Source of the DNA: Oxalobacteraceae bacterium
GTDB lineage: Bacteria > Pseudomonadota > Gammaproteobacteria > Burkholderiales > Burkholderiaceae_D
Direction of reading: 5' to 3'
DNA: 5,605 bases
Assembly: GCA_027485535.1 (NCBI GenBank)
Contig: JAIXQV010000079.1
Coordinates: 1-5,605 of the forward strand
A program made the translations under genes and the position numbers. Below the pieces are notes generated by a model that ran no database searches, was not told where the DNA came from, and saw only the letters and a program-made list of their open reading frames with translations. Position 1 is the first letter of the stretch; each line of letters opens with the position of its first letter. This document shows, piece after piece, positions 1 through 5,605 of this stretch.

Positions 1-1362
1 CTCGCCTTCATGATCCCGGTATCCTGGCTGGCGCTGAAGCAGACCGGCATCCCACTACCCCAAATTGCCTACGGGCCTGCACTTGAGCGCCTGGCGAAGC
101 AAGAGCAATCACTCGCCGAGAAAGACAGCGAGCGGCAGGTGCGCGATTTGTATTTGAAACAGGCGCACGCCTTGGACGAAAAAATCGCGGCGTTACCGCG
201 TTCATGGGATGCCGGTCGTGCCGAAGCCCGACGACGACTGCAGGATCTACAAACCAGCAACGCCTCGCTGATCGACATTAAAGCAGCCAACCGAGCGCTG
301 AGCGATTACCCGAAAAGCCCAGAGGCCGCGCGTCGGCTTTGGGAACGGCAACGCGATAATGCCATCGTGCGCGCGCAACCACTACAGCCACACACGCAAG
401 CCTTTGCGGGCAGTACCCAAGCATCGTCTGATATTCAACGAAATAATTTTCTGGCACTGGTGTTTTGCCTCATGCTGGGTACCGCCGCTTTACCGCATGT
501 ACTGGTGCGGTCTTCTACCACGCGCTCGGTATCGCATGCACGCAGTTCCGTGTTCTGGGCGTTGGCCTTCATCTTGTTGCTCTACACTGCGCTGCCTGCG
601 CTTGCGGTGCTGGTGAAATATGAAATCACCACCACGCTGGTAGGCAGTGATTTCGCAAACCTGCCGTCATGGGTGAGCTACTGGGCAAGTATCGATCGCG
701 AGAAGCCCATGATCAGCATTACCGACATCAACGCTGACGGTTTGGTGCAGTTCGCTGAAATTCTGATAGATGGCGACATGATCGTGCTGGCGACACCGGA
801 GATTGCGGGTCTGCCATATGTCATGTCGGCGCTGATCGCCGCCGGCGCCTTAGCCGCAGCATTGTCGACCGCCGATGGCTTGCTGCTGACAATTGCCAGC
901 GCACTCTCACACGACACGTATTTCAAGATGATCAACCCGCGCGCCTCGGCGCAGCGGCGAGTGACAGCGTCCAAACTCCTGCTGCTGGTGGTAGCGCTGT
1001 TGGCCGCTTATGTCGCCTCGTTCCGATCCGGCGATATTCTCTCGATGGTGAGCGCCGCGTTCTCACTTGCCGCCTCGACATTATTTCCCGCACTAGTTTT
1101 GGGCGTTTTTTGGAAACGCGCGAACCAACAAGGGGCAATCGCCGGCATGTTGACCGGATTTTTAGTCTGCGCAATCTATTTGGTGCAGACCAGTCCGACG
1201 TTTGGCGGCAGCGCGGCCAACCAGTGGTTCCATATTGCCTCGGTGTCGGCGGGTGTATTCGGCGTACCTGCAGGCTTCATTGCGATGGTGATCGTCACAC
1301 TGTTTACACCACCACCAACCGAGCGGCAGCTGGCGCTGGTGGATCAGTTACGAGCGCCCTGA
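1..1362 (+). CDS. Sodium:solute symporter, VC_2705/ActP-like subfamily (5' end missing)
   Basis: Inner-membrane, probably sodium-coupled, uptake carrier of the sodium:solute symporter (SSS) family. The open frame runs in from base 1 (453 codons visible). The ATG at 10 lies inside a membrane helix and is not the true start, so an N-terminal part with several helices is missing. Residues below count from that ATG. After the helix at about 1-10 and the TGIPLPQ turn comes a charged insert at about 26-145, then the family block GTAALPHVL (about 155-165, like GTAGLPH in acetate permease ActP), a helix near 180-200, an EF-hand-like loop at 239-250, the block ATPEIAGLPYVMSALIAAG, and ALSTADGLLLTIASALSHD, which is typical of the VC_2705 group. 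Four or so further helices follow, with a short hydrophilic tail ending VDQLRAP. The substrate cannot be read from the sequence; ActP relatives carry acetate or other short carboxylates. The gene converges on purM with a 20 bp gap. Family confident, substrate unknown. Confidence 0.88.
   Translation, partial: LAFMIPVSWLALKQTGIPLPQIAYGPALERLAKQEQSLAEKDSERQVRDLYLKQAHALDEKIAALPRSWDAGRAEARRRLQDLQTSNASLIDIKAANRALSDYPKSPEAARRLWERQRDNAIVRAQPLQPHTQAFAGSTQASSDIQRNNFLALVFCLMLGTAALPHVLVRSSTTRSVSHARSSVFWALAFILLLYTALPALAVLVKYEITTTLVGSDFANLPSWVSYWASIDREKPMISITDINADGLVQFAEILIDGDMIVLATPEIAGLPYVMSALIAAGALAAALSTADGLLLTIASALSHDTYFKMINPRASAQRRVTASKLLLLVVALLAAYVASFRSGDILSMVSAAFSLAASTLFPALVLGVFWKRANQQGAIAGMLTGFLVCAIYLVQTSPTFGGSAANQWFHIASVSAGVFGVPAGFIAMVIVTLFTPPPTERQLALVDQLRAP
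724..759 (+). other. EF-hand-like calcium-binding loop encoded within the symporter
   Basis: The 12 codons read DINADGLVQFAE. This fits the canonical EF-hand loop: acidic or amide oxygen ligands at positions 1 (D), 3 (N) and 5 (D), glycine at 6, a hydrophobic residue at 8 (V), and the bidentate glutamate at 12. It sits in a hydrophilic stretch between two hydrophobic blocks, just before the conserved ATPEIAGLPY block. Calcium binding is inferred from the pattern alone, and only one such loop is visible. Confidence 0.6.
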
Positions 1363-1382
1363 CAAATAAGGGTAGCGTTGGA
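1363..1382. other. 20 bp convergent gap between symporter and purM
   Basis: The two stop codons face each other across 20 bases. The only inverted repeat is CCCT (1357-1360) with AGGG (1369-1372), a 4 bp stem with no T-run on either side, so no intrinsic terminator is supported. Transcripts from the two sides probably overlap, or end by Rho or inside the opposing gene. Confidence 0.6.
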
Positions 1383-2426
1383 TCAGATGACGATGGTCTG
1401 TGCCTCGTCGGCATGGCGTTCTCGAATCACACCAATGCGGTTAACGGTTTCACCCAAGCGCTTGAGTTCCGCCTCGGCAGCATCCGCCTGCTCTTTCGAA
1501 ACAATCACCGTCATGCCGATACCGCAGTTGAAAACGCGGTGCATCTCGTCATCGGCAACGCCACCGTGCTGCTGCAACCAAGCGAACAAGGGCGGCATGG
1601 TCCAAGCGTCACGATGCAATTCGGCCGTCAGATGCGGTTGCAACACGCGCGGAATATTCTCGACCAAGCCACCGCCGGTGATGTGTACCAGACCGCGTAC
1701 TTCCATCGTACTCATCAGCGATAACAGCGGCTTGACGTAGATACGCGTTGGCGCGAGCAAGACATCGGCCAGTGGTCGACCGTGGAAATCGGCGCTCAAG
1801 TCGGGTTTCGCTACCTCGAGAATTTTACGGACCAGCGAGTAGCCATTCGAATGCGCACCGGACGAGGCCAAGCCGAGCACGACATCACCCGGCGCAATCT
1901 TGCGGCCATCGATGATCTTTGATTTTTCAACCGCGCCAACGGCAAAACCGGCGAGGTCATACTCGCCGTCCGGATACATGCTCGGCATCTCGGCGGTTTC
2001 GCCGCCAATCAGTGCGCAGCCTGCTTGCTCACAGCCCTGCGCGATACCCTTGATGACATCGGTCGCCGCTGCGACATCCAGCCGCCCGCAAGCAAAATAA
2101 TCAAGGAAAAACAGCGGCTCGGCACCCTGCACCAGAATGTCATTGACGCTCATCGCGACCAGATCAATTCCAACAGTGTCATGGCGGTTGAGATGAAACG
2201 CCAGCTTCAGCTTGGTACCGACACCATCGGTGCCAGCCACCAGCACCGGCTCTTTGAACTTCTTGCTGACCTCGAATAGCGCACCGAACCCGCCAATTCC
2301 GGCGAGTACCCCCTCGCGCATGGTGCGCTTGGCAAAGGGCTTGATCGCTTCGACCAGCGCATCGCCGGCGTCAATATCAACACCTGCATCGCGATAAGAG
2401 AGTGAAACCGGGGTCTGGGAGGACAT
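1383..2426 (-). CDS. purM: Phosphoribosylformylglycinamidine cyclo-ligase (AIR synthetase)
   Basis: Cytosolic enzyme of de novo purine synthesis: it closes the imidazole ring of formylglycinamidine ribonucleotide with ATP to give aminoimidazole ribonucleotide (AIR). At 347 residues the protein is full length for the family. Visible PurM signatures are SYRDAGVDIDAGD (10-22), the glycine-rich GIGGFG (43-48), DGVGTK (67-72), GIDLVAMSVNDI (86-97), GGETAEMP (141-148) and GLASSGAHSNGYSLVR (185-200), followed by HITGGGLVENIPR in the C-terminal domain. These include the nucleotide and phosphate-binding segments of the PurM/PurL ATP-binding fold. The ATG at 2426 is the only possible start: a stop lies 12 codons upstream in frame with no other ATG between, and the N-terminus fits the family. 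No Shine-Dalgarno sequence precedes it. The gene stands alone here (no purN beside it) and is divergent from the permease-hda operon. No PurR-like operator was recognised. Confidence 0.97.
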   Translation of the reverse strand: MSSQTPVSLSYRDAGVDIDAGDALVEAIKPFAKRTMREGVLAGIGGFGALFEVSKKFKEPVLVAGTDGVGTKLKLAFHLNRHDTVGIDLVAMSVNDILVQGAEPLFFLDYFACGRLDVAAATDVIKGIAQGCEQAGCALIGGETAEMPSMYPDGEYDLAGFAVGAVEKSKIIDGRKIAPGDVVLGLASSGAHSNGYSLVRKILEVAKPDLSADFHGRPLADVLLAPTRIYVKPLLSLMSTMEVRGLVHITGGGLVENIPRVLQPHLTAELHRDAWTMPPLFAWLQQHGGVADDEMHRVFNCGIGMTVIVSKEQADAAEAELKRLGETVNRIGVIRERHADEAQTIVI

Positions 2427-2455
2427 AAAGGATAGAGGCGCTGGGCTGAGGAAAC

Positions 2456-2484
2456 GGTAGAATCAGTGCTTGCCCTGATGACAA
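2456..2484 (-). promoter_or_regulatory. Candidate sigma-70 promoter for purM
   Basis: On the minus strand TTGTCA (2484-2479, five of six matches to TTGACA) is followed after 17 bases by TCTACC (2461-2456), only three of six matches to TATAAT. This would place the transcript start about 20-25 bases before the purM ATG. The -35 is good, the -10 weak. It is the best pair I found in the gap, but the match is not strong. Confidence 0.3.
2458..2463 (+). promoter_or_regulatory. Candidate -10 element for the perM-hda-HAD-pcnB operon
   Basis: TAGAAT matches the sigma-70 -10 consensus in five of six positions and lies 70 bases before the permease ATG, giving a leader of roughly 60-65 bases. No acceptable -35 is found 16-18 bases upstream (the sequence there is GAGGCG-like), and there is no TG extension. 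If used, it is weak or helped by an activator. It overlaps the candidate purM -10 on the other strand. Confidence 0.3.
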
Positions 2485-2533
2485 GACCTGCGGGGTTCGC
2501 CATTTTATCAAAACCGCTCCGCCAATCGCGCCA

Positions 2534-3601
2534 ATGAACCCCCTGACCGGCTCCGAATCTCGCCAAAACCTGCTGTGGTTATCGGTCAGTCTCGGCTTTC
2601 TGGCCCTGCTGTGGCTGCTAACCCCGGTGCTGACGCCTTTCGTTGCTGCCTTCATCATCGGCTATGTGCTGAATCCTGGCGTCGACTGGTTGAATGGGCG
2701 AGGCTTGCCACGTGTCCTGGCGGTTCTGCTGGCAATGCTGTCGGTGTTCGTCATAGTCACCGCGCTAGCGCTGATCGTGCTGCCGATATTGGCGGAAGAG
2801 TTGCCGGTGCTGCGCGAACGACTACCCGCCCTGCTATCCCGGATCGATGCCGCTCTCGGTCCGACACTACGGCAGCTGGGTATTGGTGGCCGTCTCGACT
2901 TCATTGCCCTGCAAAAAGCGATTGCCGCCAAACTCGCGACGGGTGATGGATCTGCAGCGGCCTTGCTGAACTGGCTTCGGATTGGCGGCAGCGCGCTAAT
3001 CACCTGGGTTGGGACGCTGTTTCTGATTCCTATTGTGCTCTTCTACTTACTGCTGGATTGGCACCAGCTAATTCAGCGCGTCAGTGAGACGGTGCCTCGC
3101 CGCTGGTCGGCATTAGTCGCTGATATGGCGGTCGAAACCGATGCCCTGCTGGCGCAGTATCTGCGCGGGCAATTACTCGTCATGTTCCTGCTGGCGGCGT
3201 ATTACTCGACCGCGCTCACCATCGCTGGCTTCGATGTAGCGCTTCCGGTCGGCATGCTGACCGGCTTGTTAGTCTTTATTCCTTATGTTGGCTTTGGTCT
3301 GGGGCTGGCGCTGGCACTGGTGGCCGCGGTACTGCAATTTGACGGCTGGAGCGGATTAACCGCCGTGGCTATGATTTACGGCCTCGGACAATTCCTCGAG
3401 AGCTTCCTGCTGACACCGCGATTAGTCGGCGAGCGTATTGGCCTTCATCCGCTGATCGTCATCTTTGCACTATTGGCATTCGGGCAGTTGTTTGGATTTG
3501 TCGGTGTACTTTTGGCGCTACCGGCGTCGGCTATACTTTCCGTCGCCTTCGGTCGTCTTCGTCGGCACTACCTGAACAGCCATTTTTATAACCAAGCATG
3601 A
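2534..3601 (+). CDS. AI-2E family transporter (PerM/TqsA-like membrane protein)
   Basis: Polytopic inner-membrane protein of the AI-2E transporter (formerly UPF0118/DUF20) family, which includes E. coli PerM, the AI-2 exporter TqsA and some sodium/proton antiporters. The 355 residues are typical in length. The layout is the family one: hydrophobic segments at about 13-46 and 61-86, a soluble helical region at about 87-155, a helix ending FYLLLDW (about 155-176), then YLRGQ, a long hydrophobic C-terminal half containing the family signature around VFIPYVGFGLG, and LTPRLVGERIGLHPLIVIFALLAFG with the closing LLALPASAIL. The ATG at 2534 gives an N-terminus of expected length, but no Shine-Dalgarno sequence precedes it. 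First gene of the operon, divergent from purM by 107 bp and overlapping hda by 4 bp. Substrate unknown. Location beside hda suggests orthology to PerM rather than TqsA, which is an inference from context. Confidence 0.93.
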   Translation: MNPLTGSESRQNLLWLSVSLGFLALLWLLTPVLTPFVAAFIIGYVLNPGVDWLNGRGLPRVLAVLLAMLSVFVIVTALALIVLPILAEELPVLRERLPALLSRIDAALGPTLRQLGIGGRLDFIALQKAIAAKLATGDGSAAALLNWLRIGGSALITWVGTLFLIPIVLFYLLLDWHQLIQRVSETVPRRWSALVADMAVETDALLAQYLRGQLLVMFLLAAYYSTALTIAGFDVALPVGMLTGLLVFIPYVGFGLGLALALVAAVLQFDGWSGLTAVAMIYGLGQFLESFLLTPRLVGERIGLHPLIVIFALLAFGQLFGFVGVLLALPASAILSVAFGRLRRHYLNSHFYNQA

Positions 3602-4284
3602 GGCAATTGCTGCTGGATTGGGGTGCAGCACGGCCGCAGACGCTGGACAGCTTTGTGGTCGGCAAAAATCTCGAACTCGCCGCGCTGCTAGGTCAGATTG
3701 CAGCTGACGCGACTCAGGTAGCTGACCATCGGCTGGTACTGATGTGGGGTGAGGCGGGCGCTGGTAAGTCGCACCTGCTGAACGCGCTGGGTGCGAATCC
3801 CATCGCAAAACTGTTGACACCCGCGGCCTCGGTCGACGCGTTTTCGTGGTCAGTGGCTATTCCGCTTTATCTGATCGATGACTGCGACCAACTGGATGAA
3901 GCGCATCAGCAAGCGCTGTTTTATCTAATTAACCAGGTGCGTGATAACGGTGGCATCCTGATCGCTAGCGCGAAACAAGCCCCGCTCCAATTAGCCTTGC
4001 GCGAGGATTTGCGGACTCGTTTAGGCTGGGGTTTAGTGTATCAACTGCATGGTCTGTCTGATGAGGAAAAAATCGATGCGCTGTCGAAGTCTGCAGAAGC
4101 ACGCGGCTTGTCACTGTCAGCGGGCGTACTACCTTACCTGCTGACCCATTTCCGGCGCGATATGCAGTCACTCTCAACCATGCTGGACGCACTCGATCGT
4201 TACTCGCTGGAGACTCAGCGACCCATTACGCTACCGCTGCTGCGTGAGCTACTACAAACTGGTGATACCACAACGCCCCCATGA
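3598..4284 (+). CDS. hda: DnaA regulatory inactivator Hda
   Basis: AAA+ protein related to DnaA domain III. With the DNA-loaded sliding clamp it stimulates ATP hydrolysis by DnaA (RIDA) and so prevents re-initiation. The 228 residues are the usual Hda size, with no DNA-binding domain IV, which excludes DnaA itself. Visible parts are an N-terminal clamp-binding motif QLLLDW (3-8, the betaproteobacterial counterpart of QLSLPL), Walker A GEAGAGKS (51-58), Walker B LYLIDD (90-95), a sensor 1 region ILIASAK (120-126), the box VII/arginine-finger segment TRLGWG (140-145, with Arg141 aligning with the E. coli Hda finger in SRLDWG), and a sensor 2 region FRRDMQSLSTMLDALDR (185-201). Unlike E. coli Hda, the Walker A lysine is present. 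The start overlaps the permease stop as ATGA and has no Shine-Dalgarno sequence, implying translational coupling. The same overlap joins it to the HAD gene. Confidence 0.94.
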   Translation: MRQLLLDWGAARPQTLDSFVVGKNLELAALLGQIAADATQVADHRLVLMWGEAGAGKSHLLNALGANPIAKLLTPAASVDAFSWSVAIPLYLIDDCDQLDEAHQQALFYLINQVRDNGGILIASAKQAPLQLALREDLRTRLGWGLVYQLHGLSDEEKIDALSKSAEARGLSLSAGVLPYLLTHFRRDMQSLSTMLDALDRYSLETQRPITLPLLRELLQTGDTTTPP

Positions 4285-4961
4285 ATCTGACGCTGTTTGA
4301 TCTGGACAATACCCTGTTACCGCTGGACTCCGACTATGAGTGGGGCCAATTTTTATGTCGCGCCGGTGCTGTCGAGCGCGAGGCATTTACCGCACGTAAT
4401 TATGCGTTCTACCAGCAGTATGTGGCTGGTACGCTTAACCCGGTGGAGTACCTAGAGTTCGCTTTCGGTACCTTGAAACGCTTTCCGCGTACGCAGCTAG
4501 ATATTTGGCACAGGCAGTTCATGCAAGAAGTGATACAACCCGCCATGCGCGATGAGGCAATTCAACTCGTTGAGACACATCGTCAAGCAGGCGATTTACT
4601 GGTCATCATCACTGCCACCAATCGCTTTGTCACCGGGCCGATTGCACAGGCATTCGGTGTCGAGCACCTGATCGCCGCTGAACCCGAACTCAGCCCGGAT
4701 GGGGAGGTCACCGGACGCTTGGTCGGCAGGCCACCCTTCGGCGCTGGTAAGGTGAGTAATTTGCACGACTGGCTAAGCTCGCTTGGAAAAACGCTGGCTG
4801 ACTTTGAGCGCAGCACTTTTTATAGTGACTCGCAAAACGATATTCCGCTACTGTCGGTGGTCACCCATCCGGTAGCCACTAATCCGAATGCTGCATTGGC
4901 AAGTCATGCGAACAACCAAGGCTGGCCCGTACTGCAACTTTTTCCGGTGACCGACGCATGA
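4281..4961 (+). CDS. HAD-IB family hydrolase (phosphoserine phosphatase-like)
   Basis: Probably a cytosolic, magnesium-dependent phosphatase of the haloacid dehalogenase superfamily, subfamily IB. All four catalytic motifs are present in 226 residues: motif I FDLDNTLL with nucleophile Asp7 and acid/base Asp9; motif II in VIITATNR (108-115, Thr111 or Thr113); motif III Lys157 in GAGK; motif IV SDSQNDIPLL with Asp183 and Asp187 for the metal. The alpha-helical cap after motif I (about 15-85) is the subfamily I type. It resembles SerB and the HAD-IB hydrolases often found between hda and pcnB in betaproteobacteria. It lacks SerB's N-terminal ACT-like domain, so a serine-pathway role is not established and the substrate is unknown. 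It overlaps hda upstream and pcnB downstream by ATGA. Confidence 0.92.
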   Translation: MNLTLFDLDNTLLPLDSDYEWGQFLCRAGAVEREAFTARNYAFYQQYVAGTLNPVEYLEFAFGTLKRFPRTQLDIWHRQFMQEVIQPAMRDEAIQLVETHRQAGDLLVIITATNRFVTGPIAQAFGVEHLIAAEPELSPDGEVTGRLVGRPPFGAGKVSNLHDWLSSLGKTLADFERSTFYSDSQNDIPLLSVVTHPVATNPNAALASHANNQGWPVLQLFPVTDA

Positions 4962-5605
4962 TCAGGAAATTGATTCGTCGAATTCTCGGTACCGGATCTG
5001 CTGCCGGTAATGCGGTCGCGCCGGATATCTATGAAAAATCTGCGCACGGTATCTTGCTAGAGGATGTGTCACAGAATGCGATTCGAGTCACGCAGAGCCT
5101 GCAACAAGCGGGGTTCAAAGCCTTCATTGTTGGCGGCGCAGTACGTGATCTCCTGCTCGGGTACCGCCCCAAAGATTTCGACGTAGCGACGAATGCCACG
5201 CCGGAAGAGGTGAAGCGACTATTCCGGCGCGCTTTCATCATTGGTCGGCGCTTTCAGATTGTGCATGTGATGTTCGGCCAAGATCTGATTGAAGTGACTA
5301 CCTTTCGCGGTGCATCAACCGATGAAGCACCCAAAGATGCGCATGGTCGCGTGCTACGGGATAACACGTTCGGCGAACAGCATGAAGATGCCGAGCGCCG
5401 TGATTTCACCGTGAACGCCATGTACTACGATCCTGCGCGTGAGCAGGTGCTCGATTATCACGGTGGGATGAAAGATATTCGCAGCAAAACGTTGCGTATC
5501 ATCGGAGTGCCAGAAGCGCGCTATCGTGAAGATCCGGTGCGTATGCTGCGCGTCGTGAGGTTTGCGGCGAAACTCGGCTTCTCGATTGCCCCGCCAACAC
5601 GTTCA
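4958..5605 (+). CDS. pcnB: Poly(A) polymerase I (3' end beyond window)
   Basis: Adds poly(A) tails to RNA 3' ends and so promotes decay by exonucleases; in E. coli it also controls copy number of ColE1-type plasmids. The frame is open for 216 codons to the window end, so about half the protein is seen. The class II nucleotidyltransferase core is clear: IVGGAVRDLLLG (57-68), catalytic PKDFDVATN with Asp73 and Asp75, IIGRRFQIVHV (94-104), IEVTTFRG (111-118), RRDFTVNAM (147-155) and REDPVRMLRVVRFAAKLGF (190-208). The segment 94-104 fits the signature that separates bacterial poly(A) polymerases from the very similar CCA-adding enzymes. The start MIRKLIRR matches betaproteobacterial PcnB. The ATG overlaps the HAD stop (ATGA) and has a weak GGTGA ribosome site at 4946-4950, 7 bases upstream. 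In related genomes folK often follows, but that lies outside. Confidence 0.95.
   Translation, partial: MIRKLIRRILGTGSAAGNAVAPDIYEKSAHGILLEDVSQNAIRVTQSLQQAGFKAFIVGGAVRDLLLGYRPKDFDVATNATPEEVKRLFRRAFIIGRRFQIVHVMFGQDLIEVTTFRGASTDEAPKDAHGRVLRDNTFGEQHEDAERRDFTVNAMYYDPAREQVLDYHGGMKDIRSKTLRIIGVPEARYREDPVRMLRVVRFAAKLGFSIAPPTRS

Noticed and set aside
10..12. ATG at 10 as the true symporter start
   Set aside because: The frame stays open to base 1, the ATG falls inside a hydrophobic helix, and the family has several more helices upstream.
1357..1372. CCCT/AGGG inverted repeat between symporter and purM as a terminator
   Set aside because: A 4 bp stem with an 8-base loop and no T-run on either strand is too weak for an intrinsic terminator.
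1110..1724. A 204-codon plus-strand open frame spanning the symporter 3' end and antisense purM
   Set aside because: It overlaps two clear family genes, its translation has no recognisable motif or domain, and it looks like a chance frame in GC-rich sequence.
2503..2513. TTTTATCAAAA as an IHF or repressor site
   Set aside because: TATCAA fits the left half of the IHF consensus but the TTR half is missing at the right spacing, and a T4/A4 symmetry this short occurs by chance.
2207..2658. Two minus-strand frames covering the purM start and the divergent gap
   Set aside because: They overlap the well-supported purM start and permease 5' end and encode basic, proline- and serine-rich sequence typical of shadow frames.
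5029..5241. Minus-strand 70-codon frame antisense to pcnB
   Set aside because: It lies fully inside the catalytic core of pcnB, with no ribosome site or protein similarity I recognise.
4958..5605. CCA-adding enzyme instead of poly(A) polymerase
   Set aside because: The two are close relatives, but IIGRRFQIVHV matches the poly(A) polymerase signature, and the N-terminus and neighbours fit betaproteobacterial pcnB.

Overview
The window looks like an ordinary core-chromosome segment of a betaproteobacterium, most likely Burkholderiales. The evidence is moderate GC by eye, protein sequences that resemble betaproteobacterial versions of PurM, Hda and PcnB, and a gene order (purM divergent from an AI-2E family permease, hda, a HAD hydrolase and pcnB) that I know from this group. 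I see no mobile element, RNA gene, CRISPR array, tandem repeat or sign of recent transfer. Genes fill nearly everything: the only gaps are 20 bp (convergent) and 107 bp (divergent).

Left part (1-1362, + strand): the C-terminal two thirds or so of a sodium:solute symporter of the ActP-like VC_2705 group. It carries a large charged insert and a textbook EF-hand calcium loop, which are the most distinctive protein features in the window. It ends 20 bp from the 3' end of purM, which runs toward it on the minus strand (1383-2426) and encodes the fifth-step enzyme of de novo purine synthesis.

Right part (2534-5605, + strand): a tight four-gene operon reading away from purM. It comprises an AI-2E/PerM family membrane protein, Hda (the AAA+ factor that with the DNA sliding clamp switches off DnaA-ATP), a HAD-IB phosphatase-like hydrolase, and pcnB (poly(A) polymerase I, cut by the window end). 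All three junctions are 4-base ATGA stop/start overlaps and most starts lack a Shine-Dalgarno sequence, so translation is probably coupled along the mRNA. The 107 bp between purM and the permease must hold both divergent promoters; only weak candidates are visible.

I found no convincing new biological system. Points worth a second look are the EF-hand plus charged insert in the symporter, the uninterrupted ATGA coupling, the purM/hda/perM linkage shared with E. coli, the canonical Walker A lysine of this Hda, and possible overlapping divergent -10 elements.
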